A stretch of DNA of 64,000 nt from Benincasa hispida (taxonomy: Eukaryota; Streptophyta; Magnoliopsida; Cucurbitales; Cucurbitaceae): the NCBI RefSeq assembly GCF_009727055.1, contig NC_052359.1, positions 63,638,415 through 63,702,414 of the forward strand, given 5' to 3'. The notes under the pieces were generated by a model. That model was not told where the DNA came from and did not search any database. It was given only the letters and a program-made list of their open reading frames with translations. The stretch's first letter is position 1. Every line of letters starts with the position of its first letter. This document shows positions 31,945-45,090 of this stretch, piece after piece. A program made the translations under genes and the position numbers.

Positions 31945-33793
31945 TTGTAGAAATACAAGTTATTTACCTTTTTTATTTAGATATTGTGGCAAAAAGAAAG
32001 AAAAGTTATGTCGATAGTATAGAAATTGGCTAAGAAATGCGAGAATTACAAAATGTCGTCAATACACCCACTAACATCATTGCGATGGTAGAGTAGAGTG
32101 TTTCAATTTCTGTTTTTCAGGAAATCAGTCACCGCATGCGTTAATGGCTCAAAGATAAAAGAAACAACGTATCTACGTCGCATTGCGTCCATCATTCAGT
32201 AATGAAGAAATGATCAACGCAATGATGACGCATGCGACAATCAATCAAGAGCTTAGCGATCAATGCAATTTCAACCGCATGAAGTAATAAAAATAACACC
32301 GCATGCGGCGATCGATCGAAGATGTAAAGAGCAACGCATTTGCGGAGTATTCTGACAAATGTACAGCTTTCATTGTGCATTTCTGACGGGTTGATTGTGT
32401 AACAGAGAGAATATTCACTCTGCCATTTCAGGAACTACCATAACCATAAAGTGGGGACCACGAAGACAAAGAGCCAAGCTTCACCTATAAAGAGCTTCTG
32501 CAAATTCACTGAAAAAATATACCTGAATACATAGAGACGTGTATATACTGATCTGAGAAAGAGACTGGTCTGAAGCGGTTTCTAAAGTAGGTCCGAGATA
32601 ATTACAAGACAAGGCCGAGAGGTGAGTCTCCGGGCAAAGAATCCTTCCAATCTCCGCCATTGAAGCTCTGTGCGAAGGTCATTTCTACCAGAAGAGCAAG
32701 CCTGAGAGGGAAGCTCTCCTTTCCATTTCTACCACACGTCGGCAAGCAGAACCTTCTTTCGAAATCTGTGTTAAGACGTTGACACTTCTTCTGTATTTGT
32801 TTCTAATCTCTATTTCATCACTTGTATTCATCTTTTTAATCTTTCATTCATGCCATGTATCAAACGCTTAATCTTAGTATTAAATGTTATGATCATTACT
32901 AGTATCATCTCTCTGTCTATTTCCGTTCATCCATAATCCATTTTCTTCATGATATTTTTCTAATTTCCTGGGTAATTAGCAAGAATTAAGCAAGTAATTT
33001 AATTTGTGTCAAGGAAATAATTAAGTTTAGCTAAAGCATGCTCGATGGCATCTTCACCTGTGAGAGCAGAAGTGAAGATGTTGCCTATCGAGAAAGGGTT
33101 GGAAGAATGCGTTAACTAAAGTGAGTAGTACTTCTAGAGATGGAAGCAACCTTACGTTCATCACGTCCATCCCTGTTTCACCATAGAGATATGGGAACGC
33201 GGTCGGTCACCGAGAGGTGTACGCCAAGGGAAAGCGGAACCTTAGTTGCATCTTTAACGCAATTGACAAACTTGCGATGTTATTACTAATTACTCTTTCT
33301 ATTTCTGATTCATCCATAAAGACTTGCCATCGCATACCATGACTTTTTGTACAACTTCACAGTCAGTTCTCAAACTCAGTATCCTGTATCATGTATATTG
33401 TATCTTGTATCTTGTATCATATTAGTTTAGGTTTTATTTTATCAACGCAATTTTATTTCATCACAATTTACATTATTGTATAAACAATCATTCTTTATTA
33501 ATTGTAAAAACTGGTCTCATATACCACATGAATAACACATTAACGAAAACAATCTCTGTGTTCGACCTCGGATTATTCTGAGAAACTTACGTTGGAATTA
33601 TACTTGGTTTCAACGCAAGGAAACTTATGACACGCATTACTCCATCACATACTAGAAGCATATCATTAACAACGCATATATTTAGAAGTAGTATCGCATA
33701 AAGAGTAAAGATATAAAAACATCATGTCAAGTTTATGGCATAGTGCACGCATAAAAAGAAATCCATTTTTAGCGTAATAGAGACTAATGTACA
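31945..33793 (+). mobile_element. Gypsy-type solo LTR inserted in copia RNase H
   Basis: About 1.85 kb of sequence unrelated to copia interrupts the RNase H end. It starts (T)TGTAGAAATAC and ends 'aatgtaca'. It contains a TATA-like 'cctataaagagc' (32484-32495), a pyrimidine-rich transcribed part, a TTGTATC short tandem repeat (33385-33420) and 'tgtgttcgacctcggatta' (33559-33577), a hallmark phrase near the 3' end of plant Athila/Tat LTRs. No internal region is present, so it is a solo LTR. GCAT/GCGATC-rich words at 32130-32330 give it a local composition unlike its host. Confidence 0.65.
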
Positions 33794-33798
33794 ATAAT

Positions 33799-35790
33799 AC
33801 TCTGATGCGATCTTCATACTATCACATCACCGCGATGCACAATCTCCCTGATCACGTGATATTTCCATTCGATGTGCCCCGACGATGACTCTGAGGCTCC
33901 TTCGAATTTTCCATAGTCCCGCTGTTATTATAATAGAGAGTGATAGGTAAATCCATATTTGGAACAACTTCCAAATCTGAAAGGAATTTCCTAAGCCAAA
34001 TAGTCTTCTTAGCTGCTTCACAAGCGGCTACGTATTTGACTTCCATAGTGGAGTTCGTAATGCATCCTTGCTTGATGCTTCGCCAGACTACAACCCCTCC
34101 ATTCAGAGTAAACACTGACCCCGATGTCGATTTGTGAGAATCTTTATCGATCTAAAAGTCAGAGTTTGTGTATCTTATAAGGATCAGATTCTTTTCTTCA
34201 TACACAAGCATGTAGTCCTTCATTCTCTGAAGATACTAAATGATCGTCTTGACCGCCGTCCAGTGATCAAATCCTGGATTGGACTGATACCGATTGAAAA
34301 TCCCTACTGCATAGCAAATTTCGAGTATGGTACACAACATTGCATACATCAAGCTTCCTACAACAGAAGCATAGGGAATCCCTCTAATTTCCTCAACCTT
34401 TTGAGGTGTCTTAGGACATTGATCCTTAGACAAAATGATTCCATGCCTGAAGCATAACAAACCCCTCTTGAAATCCTGCATTCTGTATCTAATCAACATT
34501 TGATCAATGTACGATGTCTGAGACAGGGCTAACCATTTGTTCTTACGATCTCAAATGATCTGGAACCCTAGAACATATTGTGCCTCACCCAAATCTTTCT
34601 TTTGGAACTGAGCAGCTATAAATTCTTAATGTCAATAAAATACCCTACATCATTCTCAATGAGTAGGATATCATCTACATACAGTACCAGGAAAGCTACT
34701 GATCTGTAGATGATCTTCTTTTAAACACCAGGCTCATCAATGTTTTGATCAAAGCCAAACAACTTGATAGCAGTGTCAAATCTGATGTTTCATGATCTAG
34801 ATGCTTGTTTCCGCCCATAAATTGACCTATTAAGCTTGCAAACTCTTTGCTCTTGATCTGGAATGATGAACCCCTCTGGTTGAGTCATATAGATGGTCTC
34901 CTCAAAATTACCATTAAGAAAGGCAGTCTTGACATCCATTTGCCATATTTCATAATCATAAAACGTGGCTATGGACCAGAGAATCCGAATAGACTTGAGC
35001 ATGACAACAGGTGAGAAAGTTTTCTCATAGTCAACTCCCTCAACCTGGGTATAACCTTTGCCACGAGTCTAGCCTTAAAGGTTTGCACCTTTCCATCTAC
35101 ACCTCTCTTTCATTTATAGATCCACTTACACCCAATAGGTCTTAACCCATCAAGTGGATCAATAAGCTCCTTGACGTTATTGAAGTACAAAGACTCCATT
35201 TCTTGGTTCAGTGCTTTAACCCATTTATCTTTGTCAACATCCTCTATTGCTTTCTTAAAAGACAACGGATCCTCAACCCCATCATTCGTAATGATGTTTT
35301 GGGCTTCAGTAAAACCCATGTAGTGATCCGGTGGGTTCATAACCCTCCCACTACATTGAGGCAGTCTCAACTCTTGAGCTGGTTGACTAGACTTGCCGAC
35401 CTTAACAACTATTATTGATCTGTTGGCCTGCTCAACAACTCTTGTTGAACCCTCAGCAGTCTCAGTCTTACTAGAGATCTCACGAAAATGAGCTTACTTC
35501 GTGACTTATGATCTCTCATGTGGTCTTCTTCCAAGAAGATAGCATTTGTAGAAACAAACACTTTGTTCTCACTCAGATCATAGAAGTATCCAACTCTCGT
35601 TTCCTTGGGGTAGCCTACAAAGAGGAAACCTTCAAACGTGGTTCCAACTTCTTTGGGTTAGTCACTAGCACATGTTCAGACAACCTCAAATCTTGAAGTG
35701 GTATAAACTGCCTTTACGACCTCTCCATTATTCAAAAGGTGTTTTAGAAACACTTTTCGAGGGAACTTTTAGATTTCAGAAACAATCTCA
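33799..35790 (-). pseudogene. Copia RNase H, RT and integrase C-terminus, minus strand
   Basis: In minus order: integrase C-terminal segment (35750-35470, 'FVSTNAIF'-like, frameshifted), linker with 'SGRVMNPPDHYMGF' (35346-35305), RT start 'IGCKWIYK' (35133-35110), 'IWQMDVKTAFLNGN' (34965-34900), 'QRVCKLNRSIYG' (34860-34820), a YVDD-region block at about 34670 in another frame, 'LCTILEICYAVGIFNRYQSN' (34340-34275), and RNase H with '[20 protein letters not shown]' (34050-33985) and 'YYNNSGT' in place of YCDNSGA. Several frameshifts and stops; the RNase H Asp to Asn change removes a catalytic residue. It is the continuation of 31750-31939. Confidence 0.85.
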
Positions 35791-36063
35791 ACCATTAGAT
35801 AGATTTTAGAAACAATCTCACACATAATTGTTAAGGATGTTAACAAATTCTAGACCGAACAATGGTAACTGTTAGATTCAGTTACAAGGAGTTGTTTATG
35901 TCTAATAGTTGAGATTGTCTCATTCCAGTGAAGGAGCAGCATCATTGCAAAATAAATGTCACTTAGGGTACACTAGAACTATTTTTCTAAAACTTGATTG
36001 GTTTTAAAGTGGTTTGATGCAAGTAGACTTAATAAGTTTGTTCATTTTTCAACATTTTTAAAT
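35791..36063 (+). other. Copia leader fragment, plus strand
   Basis: From about 35815 the sequence matches the last 250 bp of the leader seen at 48590-48854 ('gttaaggatgttaacaaatt', 'catcattgcaaaata', 'tgatgcaagtagact'). The junction with the minus pol piece at 35770-35815 carries a local duplication of 'tagaaacaatctca'. Confidence 0.65.
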
Positions 36064-36921
36064 ATGGCTACCGCTACTCTTTAATTACTTTTTGCTGATA
36101 AACTGACTGGCGAGAATTACACTAGTTGGAAAAACACAATTAACATGATAGTGATCATCGATGACCTAAGGTTTGTCCTTATGGAGAAGTGTCTTCCTAT
36201 TCCACCTCCTAACGCTGCTCGAAACATTCGAGACGCATATGAGCGTTTCACACGGGCGAACAAAAAGGCCCGAGCGTATATCTTGGCCAGCCTTAACGAT
36301 GTTTTTGCCAAGAAGCATGAGCCCATGATCACTGCACACGAGATCATGGAGTCCCTGAAGGGAATATTTGGATAACCGTCCGTGCAGCTCAGGCACGATG
36401 CCTTGAAGTACATCTTCAATTCACGTATGAAGGAGGGAACATTTATTTAGGAACATGTTCTCAATATGATATACCACTTCAACGTGGCAGAGATGAATGG
36501 GTTAAGCATCGATGAGGCCAGCCAGGTTAGCATTATTCTGGAGTCGTTACTAGAAAGCTTCCTTCACTTTGTAAGCAACGCTGTTTTGAACAGGGTTGAC
36601 TACAACCTTACAACTCTACTCAATGAGTTGCAAACTTTCCAATCTTTGCTGAAAAGCAAGGAGAAGAAGGTTAGTGAGGTAAATGTGTCCTCATCTTTCA
36701 AAAAGTTCCATAAAGGTCCAACCTTTGGAAATAAGTTTGCACCTTCTACTTCCGGCACTAGAAAGTGGAAGAAGAAGAAGGGTGGTAAGGGGAAGGCACC
36801 TGTTAACCCACAACCTGCTACTTCAAGGGGTAGGCAACCATTGAGGGTTGATAAAGGAAAGTGTTTCCATTGCAACCAGGAACAGGCATTGGAAGCGAAA
36901 CTACCCACGTTATTTGGCTGA
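36064..36921 (+). pseudogene. Copia gag, plus strand
   Basis: The ATG at 36064 opens 'MATATL', followed at once by TAA. The same frame continues with 'LTGENYTSWKNTINM', 'KKARAYILASLNDVFAKKHE' and, after TAA (36373) and TAG stops, 'EHVLNMIYHFNVAEMNGLSI' and a basic Lys/Gly stretch 'KWKKKKGGKGKAP' (36763-36801). The zinc knuckle starts 'GKCFHCNQE' (about 36859-36885) but a frameshift follows and its last Cys is lost. The matrix/capsid-like fold of copia gag (UBN2 family) fits the order. It is one of three gag copies in the window and the longest in one frame (36064-36921 with three or so stops). Confidence 0.85.
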
Positions 36922-37330
36922 AAAGAATAAGGCCAAACAAGGTGAATGCGATTTATTAGTTTTAGAAACTTGTTGAGTGGAGAATGATGATTCTTCCTGG
37001 ATTATTGACTCTAGGGTCACTAACCATGTTTATTCTTCAATTTAGAGAATTAGTTCCTGGCGGCAGCTTAGTGCTGGTGAGATGACGATGCAAGTTGGAA
37101 TTAGGCGCGTCGTCTCAACAGTGGCAGTGGGAGGTCTCCGGTTGACTTTACAGAATAGGCTTATCATTTTGAATGATGTTTATGTTGTTCCCGAGTTAAA
37201 GAGAAACTTAATTTCTATAAAGACGTTGCTTGAATGTAATTATCAAATACATTTTTTAGTTAATAAAGTGTTTATTTCAAAAAAATGGTGTTGATATTTG
37301 TTCATCTCAACTAGAAAGTAATTTGTATGT
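36922..37330 (+). pseudogene. Copia protease, plus strand
   Basis: 'DSSWIIDSRVTNHVYSS' (36990-37040) holds the active-site Asp-Ser but with Arg for Gly. Then 'MTMQVGIRRVVSTVAVGG' (37082) and 'VPELKRNLISIKTLL' (37189-37235), the family's conserved protease-to-integrase linker. A one-base change in an A run near 37281-37286 shifts the frame into a stop. Confidence 0.8.
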
Positions 37331-38446
37331 GCTAAGGCCGTTAGCAAAAAATGCCCTCCATAACATAGAGATGTTTAAAATTGTCGCAACTCAAAATAAA
37401 CGACTTAAAATTTCTCCTAAAGAAAATGCCCAACTTTAGTACCTACGTTTAAGGCACATTAATCTCAATAAGACTGAGAGGTTGGTGAAGAATGGAATTC
37501 TAAGCAAGTTAGAAGAAAATTCTTTACCTATGTGTGAGTCATGCCTTAAAGGTAAAATGACTAATAGGCCTTTTACTGGAAAAGGTTATAGGACCAAATA
37601 GCCTCTAGAGCTAGTGCATTCAGACCTTTGTGGTCCGATGAATGTGCAAGCCAAGGGAAGTTATGAATATTTCATCACTTTCATTGATGATTATTCAAGG
37701 TATGGGTACGTTTATTTAATGCAACATAAGTTTGAGTCCTTTAAAAAGTTCAAAGAGTTGAAGGTTGAAGTTGAAAACGCATTAAATAGAACGATTAAGA
37801 CACTTCGATTTGATTGAGGTGGAGAGTTTTTGGATTCTGAGTTCCAGAACTATATGATAGAACATGGAATAGTTTCCCAACTCTCAGCATCTGGTACACC
37901 TCAGCAGAATGGTGTATCAAAGAGGAGAAATCGAACCCTGTTGGACATGGTTCGGTCGATGATGAGTTATGCTTCCTTATTGATTCGTTTTGGGGTTTTA
38001 TAGTAGAGACTACAGTTTTTATCCTGAACTATGTACCCTCCAAGAGTGTTGCCATAACACCTTTAGAGTTATAAAATGGTCATAAAACTAGTTTACATCA
38101 TTTCCGTATTTGGGGTTGTCTAGCATATATGCTTGAGGCTAATCCTTAGAAATTGAAACCACGTTCGAGGTTATGCCTATTTGTAGGCTACCCCAAGGGA
38201 ACGAGAGGAGGTTATTTTTATGATCCTAAAGAAAACAAAGTGTTTGTATCGACAAATGATACTTTTCTTGAAGAGGATCATATATGGGAGCACAGACTTA
38301 GAAGAAAAATCATGTTGAATGTGCTTTCCAAAGAAACTACTGAATCTTCACCAAGAGTTGTTGAAGAGCCTGCTACCTTAACAAGAGTTGTTGACGTAGG
38401 TTCATCTAGTAGGTTTAATTCACCTCAAGTGTTGAGAAAACCTTGA
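37331..38446 (+). pseudogene. Copia integrase, plus strand
   Basis: The zinc-binding region shows 'LRLRHINLNKTERL' and 'CESCLKGKMTNRPF' (37441-37580). The catalytic core follows: 'HSDLCGPMNVQAKGSYEYFI' (first Asp, 37617-37676), 'FIDDYSRYGYVYLM' and 'GEFLDSEFQNYMIEHGI' up to 'TPQQNGVSKRRN' (Glu of the DDE triad replaced by Lys in this position, about 37890-37930). The rest is frameshifted, and the C-terminal 'RLCLFVGYPKGTRGGYFYDP' is open at 38165-38227. The core carries stops (37599, 37815) and a lost catalytic Glu. Confidence 0.85.
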
Positions 38447-39913
38447 TGTAGTGGGAGGGTTGCAAACCCACCTATCCTATATAGGTTTAACTGAAATCCT
38501 GGCTATAGTAGCTGATGGCGAGGTTGAAGATCCACTGTCTTATAAGAAGGCAGTGGAGGATGTTGACAGATATGAATGGATCAAAGCCATGGATCTCGAA
38601 ATGGAGTCTAGATACTTCAATTCAGTTTAGAATCTCGTAGATCAACCTGATGGGGTTAAACCAATAGGTTGTAAATGGATCTACAAGAGAAAATGGGGTG
38701 CTGATGGGAAGGTGTAAACCTTCAAGGCTAAACCGGTGGCAAAGGGTTATACCCAGATAGAGGGAGTCAACTATGAGGAGACTTTCTTGCCTGTTGCCAA
38801 GTGGAAGTCAATCCGGATCCTTCTATCCATTGCCTCATATTATGACTATGAGATATGACAAATGGATGTCAAAACTGCTTTTCTGAATGCCAATCTTGAG
38901 GAGACCATTTAATTGGTGTAGCCTGAGGGATTTATAGTCCAAGGTCAAGAGCAAAATGTTTGCAAGCTGAATCGGTCCATTTATGGACTGAAACAGGCAT
39001 CTCGATCTCGGAATATAAGGTTTGATATTGCGATCAAATCTTATGACTTTGATCAGAATGTTGATGAACCTTGTGTCTACAAGAAGATCATCAACAAATC
39101 AGTAGTTTTCCTAGTATTATACATAGATGATATCCTACTCATGGGGAATGATGTAGGCTTACTGACTATAGTTAAGAACTGGCTAGCGACCCAATTTCGA
39201 ATGAAAGATTTGGGAGAGGCTCGGTTTGTTCTTGGTATACAAATCTTTCGGGATCGTAATTACAAAATGTTAGCACTATCTCAGGCATCATATATTGACA
39301 AGATGTTGATCATATATTCGAGGTAGAACTCCAAGAGGGGCCTATTTCCTTTCAAGCACAGAGTTACATTGTTTAAGGAATAGTGTCCTAAGACACCTCA
39401 AGAGGTTGAGGAAATGAGACGGGTCCCCTATCCATCTGCCGTGGGCAGTTTGATGTATGTGATGTTATGTACTAGACCTAACAGCTGTTATGCAGTGGGG
39501 ATAGTCAGTAGCTATCAGTCCAATCTAGGATATGATCACTGGACAACTGTCAAGAACATCCTCAAGTATCTACGATGAACGAGGGACTACATACTTGTAT
39601 GTGGTTTTAAGGATTTGATCCTTACAAGATACATGAATTCTGATTTTCAGACCGATAGTACGACGAAGCACCAAGCAGGGGTGCATCGCGGACTCCACCA
39701 TGGAGGCCAAGTATGTAGCAGTTTGTGAAGCTGCTAAGGAAGCCATTTGGGTCAGGAAATTATTGACTGATCTGAAAGTTGTTCCAGACGTGTCTAAACC
39801 CATCACCCTTTATTGTGATAATAATAGTGTTGTGGCTAATTTCCGTGAGCCTTGGAGTCATAAGCGCGACAAGCACATTGAGCGAAAATACTATCTCATC
39901 CAAGAGATTTTGA
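38447..39913 (+). pseudogene. Copia reverse transcriptase and RNase H, plus strand
   Basis: RT begins with 'VEDPLSYKKAVEDVDR' (38524) and 'PIGCKWIYKRKWGADGKV' (38660-38713), continues 'YDYEI' with TGA for Trp (38858) then 'QMDVKTAFLNANLEE', and has the catalytic box as 'LYIDDILLMGNDV' (39118-39156; YVDD to YIDD). 'LGIQIFRDRNYKMLALSQAS' follows. RNase H loses the segment around 'TDSDFQ...STSG' to a deletion near 39655 but keeps 'MEAKYVAVCEAAKEAIWVRK' (39700) and 'TLYCDNNSVV'. It stops at 39913, where a minus LTR is joined, before its own polypurine tract. Confidence 0.87.
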
Positions 39914-42414
39914 TGGGATACACAAGCATGCAACAGAAGCAAACATAATCAATAAGCACTCTAATTACATTTAATTTGAGTTCTAAAAGCATGCTTTTGC
40001 AAGAAAAACACAAAAGGGTTTCTGATTATATGCCTTTGATAAATTCTGCCAAATCCAAGCTGCTCTTCACGTTAATTCAGCTGCAAATTGTTAGTGAACC
40101 ACCAAGAGATCTTCTCTACTATTCTCAGCCTTGAATTTGAGTGGTGGAACTTGAATTTGAGGGAATTTTTGAAGTTAGAAAATGTGGGGTTTTGTGAGGA
40201 AAAAGATGAACATCATAAAACTCTTTTCTACAAGATGTGGGGTTTACTCTTTCTTCTTCACAATTCAGGAGGTTTTTAATACCATCAACATTTAAACACT
40301 TCATCAGCCATGAATGCCAGTAGCTAGTTAAAGGTTCCAAGTGGGATTTGTGACTGAAGGAACTTTGTTTACAGAGAATCTTTGAGCAGAAGCGGATCGT
40401 CCAAATTCCATTGTGATTGAATGCATACATTTACAGTCATACAGAATAAATTATGCATAAATCTTAAATTACAGCATGCTTTGAAAATAAAAAATAAAAA
40501 AAAGGATCAAGAGACTATACCTTTGAAGAACCCTTCTTCAAGTAATCCCTCGAATGTACTCATTCACGAACGTGTTGAACAACTCGAGCACTCCTCGAAC
40601 AAGCAGCAAACAACAACTCAATTATCGAACCAAATAGGACACTAGCACTTGGTGACCGTGCTATTCTCGGTGTGAGAATCCAGGAGTGGTGGGCTCTGGC
40701 TAATTTTTGTTAGAGGGGAAGTTTGGTGTAGAGAAGGAAGACGATCGAGTAGACGAACAACACTATCGTATAAACGAACAAGTCTATCACATAGACAAGT
40801 CTCTCGATGTGTAGATAATGAAGCTATCGTATAGTCTTTCAAGAAATCGTGTAGATACTCGATTGTTAATTCGATTGTATTTCTTGTCTTACGAAATAAT
40901 TAGAAAACCATTTTCTTTTATCCCACTTTTTCCATAAAACCAAATAACTACCCACTAAGGGTGGTTAGAGAGAAAAAGGATAATGATCAAATAATAAATA
41001 AATTATAAATAAATATGATAACTAACTTATCATATTATATTTATAACCTATAGTTTTAATATTGCATCATATGCAATATATAAACCAAGTTCTTTTTCTC
41101 TATTTAATGGCATTTAATATAAATCATATTTATATTAAATTTAATAACTATGAATCTTATTCATAGAAAATAAATTTGAATCATATTCAAATATTTATTC
41201 CTCCAATTAAACAATAATGTAACAAATACATTATATCAATTATATCATATATAATTGAATTAATTTGATTATATCATATATAACTAAATTCCCCCTTATT
41301 AATTTGAACATTTCAAATTAATCCAAAAACTGATTCTCAACTTAAATCTATTGAGCTACCAAGGGGACCTTATGGACCTGTAGCTTGAAGCTCCATTGGT
41401 ATGTGAATAACTGATTAAACACTTTAATCACATTATCCACCATCTGTTAACTACCAGGCACTCCACTAAAGACTGACAACTGCACTCTTCGCACTACAGA
41501 TATATTTCTGTGTCCATTGGATATAACCAATCAACAGTATGATGACCCTTCACAAATCGCTCATAAGTACAGTTGGGTCAAATTACAGTTTTGCCCCTGT
41601 AGTTACATCTAACTCCTTAAGTACCACTAATCCCTCAAATGAACAACAGATCATAGTCCCATAATGACTAAACCCCTCTTGAGCCAAGAGAGGGTATGGG
41701 TCACATTGTTCAAGACCCGGAATCAGCCTTTAAGGTCGCAATTTATGTACTTACCTCCACTTCAGGGAAGAAGTGAATTCCATCTTGTGTAGTTGAGTTC
41801 CTAGCTCCCCAATCAGACGAATCCCCAAAATGGTAGGCTTGTTGAGTCGGCGATCTGGCCATTCTCACCCATGCCAATCAAAGGACCGCCCTTATAGGTA
41901 GGAGTTCACAACTCACTCAGGATTAAGGTCATGTTAACTATGGTCATCCTAGTGAAATGAAAGTCTCAATTATGAACGGCGTTATATAACGAGACTAAAC
42001 ATTTCATGGTCTGATCTTATATGAACTCCTTTGTATAAAATATCCCTGCTCACATGTCTAATACATGAATGATCAGGATCATATCATTTGTAGCACTTTA
42101 CAACATTTGTAACAACTACAAAGCGGGCCATACTCATAGTGTCACCAGGATAAGGTATCCAGCCTTATCCATATACTACAGACTATTTAGCTTATCACTT
42201 AAACACGATTCACTTGTATGTCTTCACATACATTTTTAAGTTACATCGATAACCATGGATGTTAGTTTTTTGGTTTATGGTTAATCCAACTAAAATACCA
42301 TATATTTCATAGACAAAAGTGAATAAAATATCATATATTATAAATCACAGGATGTTTGTTCATACACTTTACAAACTATAGAACCCTACGAGATTTAAGG
42401 CATTAACCCCAACA
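39914..42414 (-). mobile_element. Copia LTR, minus orientation
   Basis: Left end TGGGATACACAAGC (aligns with TGGAATACAGAAAC at 59553), right end TTAACCCCAACA at 42414, followed by polypurine 'gtctcccacttgtcc'. At about 2.5 kb it is the longest LTR here. 40540-40640 is a segment with 'ctcgaacaagcagc' absent from some siblings, so a further insertion is possible. Family core at 41480-41600. Confidence 0.75.
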
Positions 42415-43960
42415 GTCTCCCACTTGTCCTAAAGCTAGTGGAGTGTACAAGATAATCAAATTACAAGCACACAAAACAATAAACTAGGGCACAAATGCTC
42501 AGTACAAGATCTCCCACTTGCCCTAGTCAAATCATGGTCTGTCCCACACACCCATACTCTACAGGTGACCCTCAAATACTGTAGCCATGAGGGCCTTCGT
42601 AAATGGATAAGCAACGTTGTGCTCTGAAGCTATCTTTATGACAATCAAGTCCCCTCAATGCATAATCTTTAGGATTAGATGATATTTTTGCTTAATGTGC
42701 TTGCCGCGGTTATGACTCTGAGCCTCACGGAAATTCGCTACAGCACCACTTTTATCACAATAAAGGGTGATGGGCCTAGACATATCTAGATCAGTCAGGA
42801 ATTTCCTGAGCCAAACAGTCTTCTTAGCAACTTCACAAGCTGCTACATACTCGACCTCTACGATAGAGTCTGTGATGCATCCTTGCTTGGTGCTTTGCCA
42901 TACTATAGCTCCTTCGTTAAGAGTAAACACTGATTCTGAAGTGGATTTTCGAGAATCCCTATCAGTCTGAAAATCAGAGTTTGTGTATCCCGTAAAGATT
43001 AAATCCTTAAAACCATATAGAAGCATGTAGTTCCTTGTTCTCTGAAGATACTGGAGGATGTTCTTGATGGATGTCCAGTGATCATATCTTGGATTAGACT
43101 GATATCTATTGACTATCCCAACTGCGTAGCAGATGTCAAGTCTAGTACATAACATCGCATACATTAAACTGCCTAGGGTAAAGGCATAGGGGACCCGTCT
43201 CATTTCCTTAACCTCTTGAGGTGTCTTAGGACACTGTTCTTTAGACAATGTAACTCCGTGCTTGAAAGGCAATAAACCCCTCTTAGAGTTTTGCATCGAG
43301 TACTTGATCAACATCTTGTCAATGTACGATGCCTGAGATAGTGCTAGCATTTTATTTTTTTCGATCCCAAAAGATTTGAATCCTAAGAACAAACTAAGTC
43401 TCTCCCAAATCTTGCATTTGGAATTGAGTCAATAACCAGTTTTTAACTGAAGTCAGTAAGCCTACGCCATTCTCAATGAGTAGGATATCATCTATATATA
43501 ACACTAGGAAAACTATTGGATGGTCTTCTTGTAAACACAAAGTTCATCAACGTTCTGATCAAAGCCATAAGATTTGATCGCAATATCAAACTTTATATTC
43601 CAAGATCAAGATGCCTGTTTCAATCCATAAATGGACCGATTCAACTTACAAACCTTTTGCTCTTGACCTTGGACTTTGAATCCTTCAGGCCGCAATATAT
43701 AAATAGTTTCCTTAAGATTGTCATTCATAAAAGCAGTCTTGACATCCATTTTCCATATCTTACAGCTAGTCATAATATGAGGCAATGGATAGGAGGATGT
43801 GGATAGACTTCAACATGGAAACATGCGAGAAAGTCTCCTCATAGTCAACTTCCTCTACCTGGGTATAACCCTTTACCAGTAATCTAGCCTTGAGGGTTTG
43901 CACCTTCCCATTAGCACACCGTTTCCTTTAGTAGATCCATTTATAACCTATAGGATTAAC
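42415..43960 (-). pseudogene. Copia RT and RNase H, minus strand
   Basis: 43392-42655 is one open frame of 245 codons with 'LALSQASYIDKMLIKYSMQN', 'MYAMLCTRLDICYAVGIVNR', 'GYTNSDFQTDRDSRKSTS' (first RNase H Asp changed to Asn), 'VEVEYVAACEVAKKTVWLRK' and 'LYCDKSGAVANFREAQSH' (Asp kept). Upstream, the YVDD box region at about 43500-43470 and 'MDVKTAF' region at 43750-43720 are frameshifted. RT ends at about 43960 where the frame resumes as 'GCKWIY'-like sequence. No intact active enzyme. Confidence 0.87.
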
Positions 43961-45090
43961 CCCATCAGGTTGATCTACAAGATCTCAAACTGAATTGAAG
44001 TACATAGACTCTATTTTGAGATCCATGGCTTTGATCCATTCATCTCTGTCAACATCCTCTATTTCCTTCTTGTAAGACAACAAATCTTCAACCTCGCCAT
44101 CAGCTACCATAGCTAGGATTTCAGTTAAACCCATATAGCGAATGGGTGGGTTCACAACCCTCCCACTACGTCGAGGTTCCCTTAAAACTTGAGGTGGATT
44201 TGACCTACTAGATGAATCTACATCAACAACTCTTGTTGAGGTAGTAGGCTCTTCAACAACCCTTGTTGAAGATTTAGTAGTGTCTTTGGAAAGCTCATTC
44301 ATCATGATTTTGCTTCTAGGTCTATGCTCCCTTATCTGATCCTCCTCAAGAAAAATAGCATTTGTCGATACAAACACTTTGTTTTATTTAGGATCATAAA
44401 AATAACATCATCGCGTCCCTTTAGGGTAGCCTACAAATAGGCATAACCTCGAACGTAGTTCTAATTTCTTAGGATTAGCCTCAAGTACATGTGCTAAGAA
44501 ACCCGAGATATAGAAATGACATAAACTAGCTTTACGACCATTCCACAACTCCAAAAGTGTTCTGACAACACTCTTAAAGGGAACAAGGTTCAGGATATAA
44601 GCTGCAGTCTCTATTGTAAAACCCTAAAACGATTCAGGCAAGGAAGCGTAACTCATCATCGACGGAACCATGTCAAACATGGTTCAATTTCTCCTCTCTG
44701 ATACACCATTCTGCTGAGGTGTACCAAGTGCTGAGAGTTGGAAAACTATTCCATGTTCTATTATATAGATCTGGAAATCAGAATCCAAAAACTCTCCACT
44801 TCTTTCAGATCGAAGAGTTTTAATCATTTTACTTAATGTATTTTCAACTTCAGCCTTGAACTCTTTGGACTTTTTCAAAGGACTCAGACTTATGTTGCAT
44901 TAAATAAACGTACCCATACCTTGAATAATCATCTGTAAAAGTGATGAAGTATTCATAGTCTCCCCTGGCTCAGACATTTAACGGACCACAAAGGTTTGAA
45001 TGTAGTAACTCTAGAGGCTCTTTGGCACTATAACCTTTTCCAATAAAAGGCCTTTTAGTCATTTTGCTTCAAGGCATGACTCACACACTG
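43961..45090 (-). pseudogene. Copia integrase, minus strand
   Basis: 44377-43985 is open and covers the linker after integrase: 'MFVSTNAIFLEEDQIREHRP', Ser/Thr/Val-rich 'TRVVDVDSSSRSNPPQ', 'SGRVVNPPIRYMGLTEI'. 44878-44684 is integrase core: 'KTLRSERSGEFLDSDFQIYI' and 'TPQQNGVSERRN' with the catalytic Glu retained. The N-terminal zinc region is degraded by 45090 ('SYQCVSHALKQND'), where the sequence changes to a plus-strand LTR. Confidence 0.83.
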
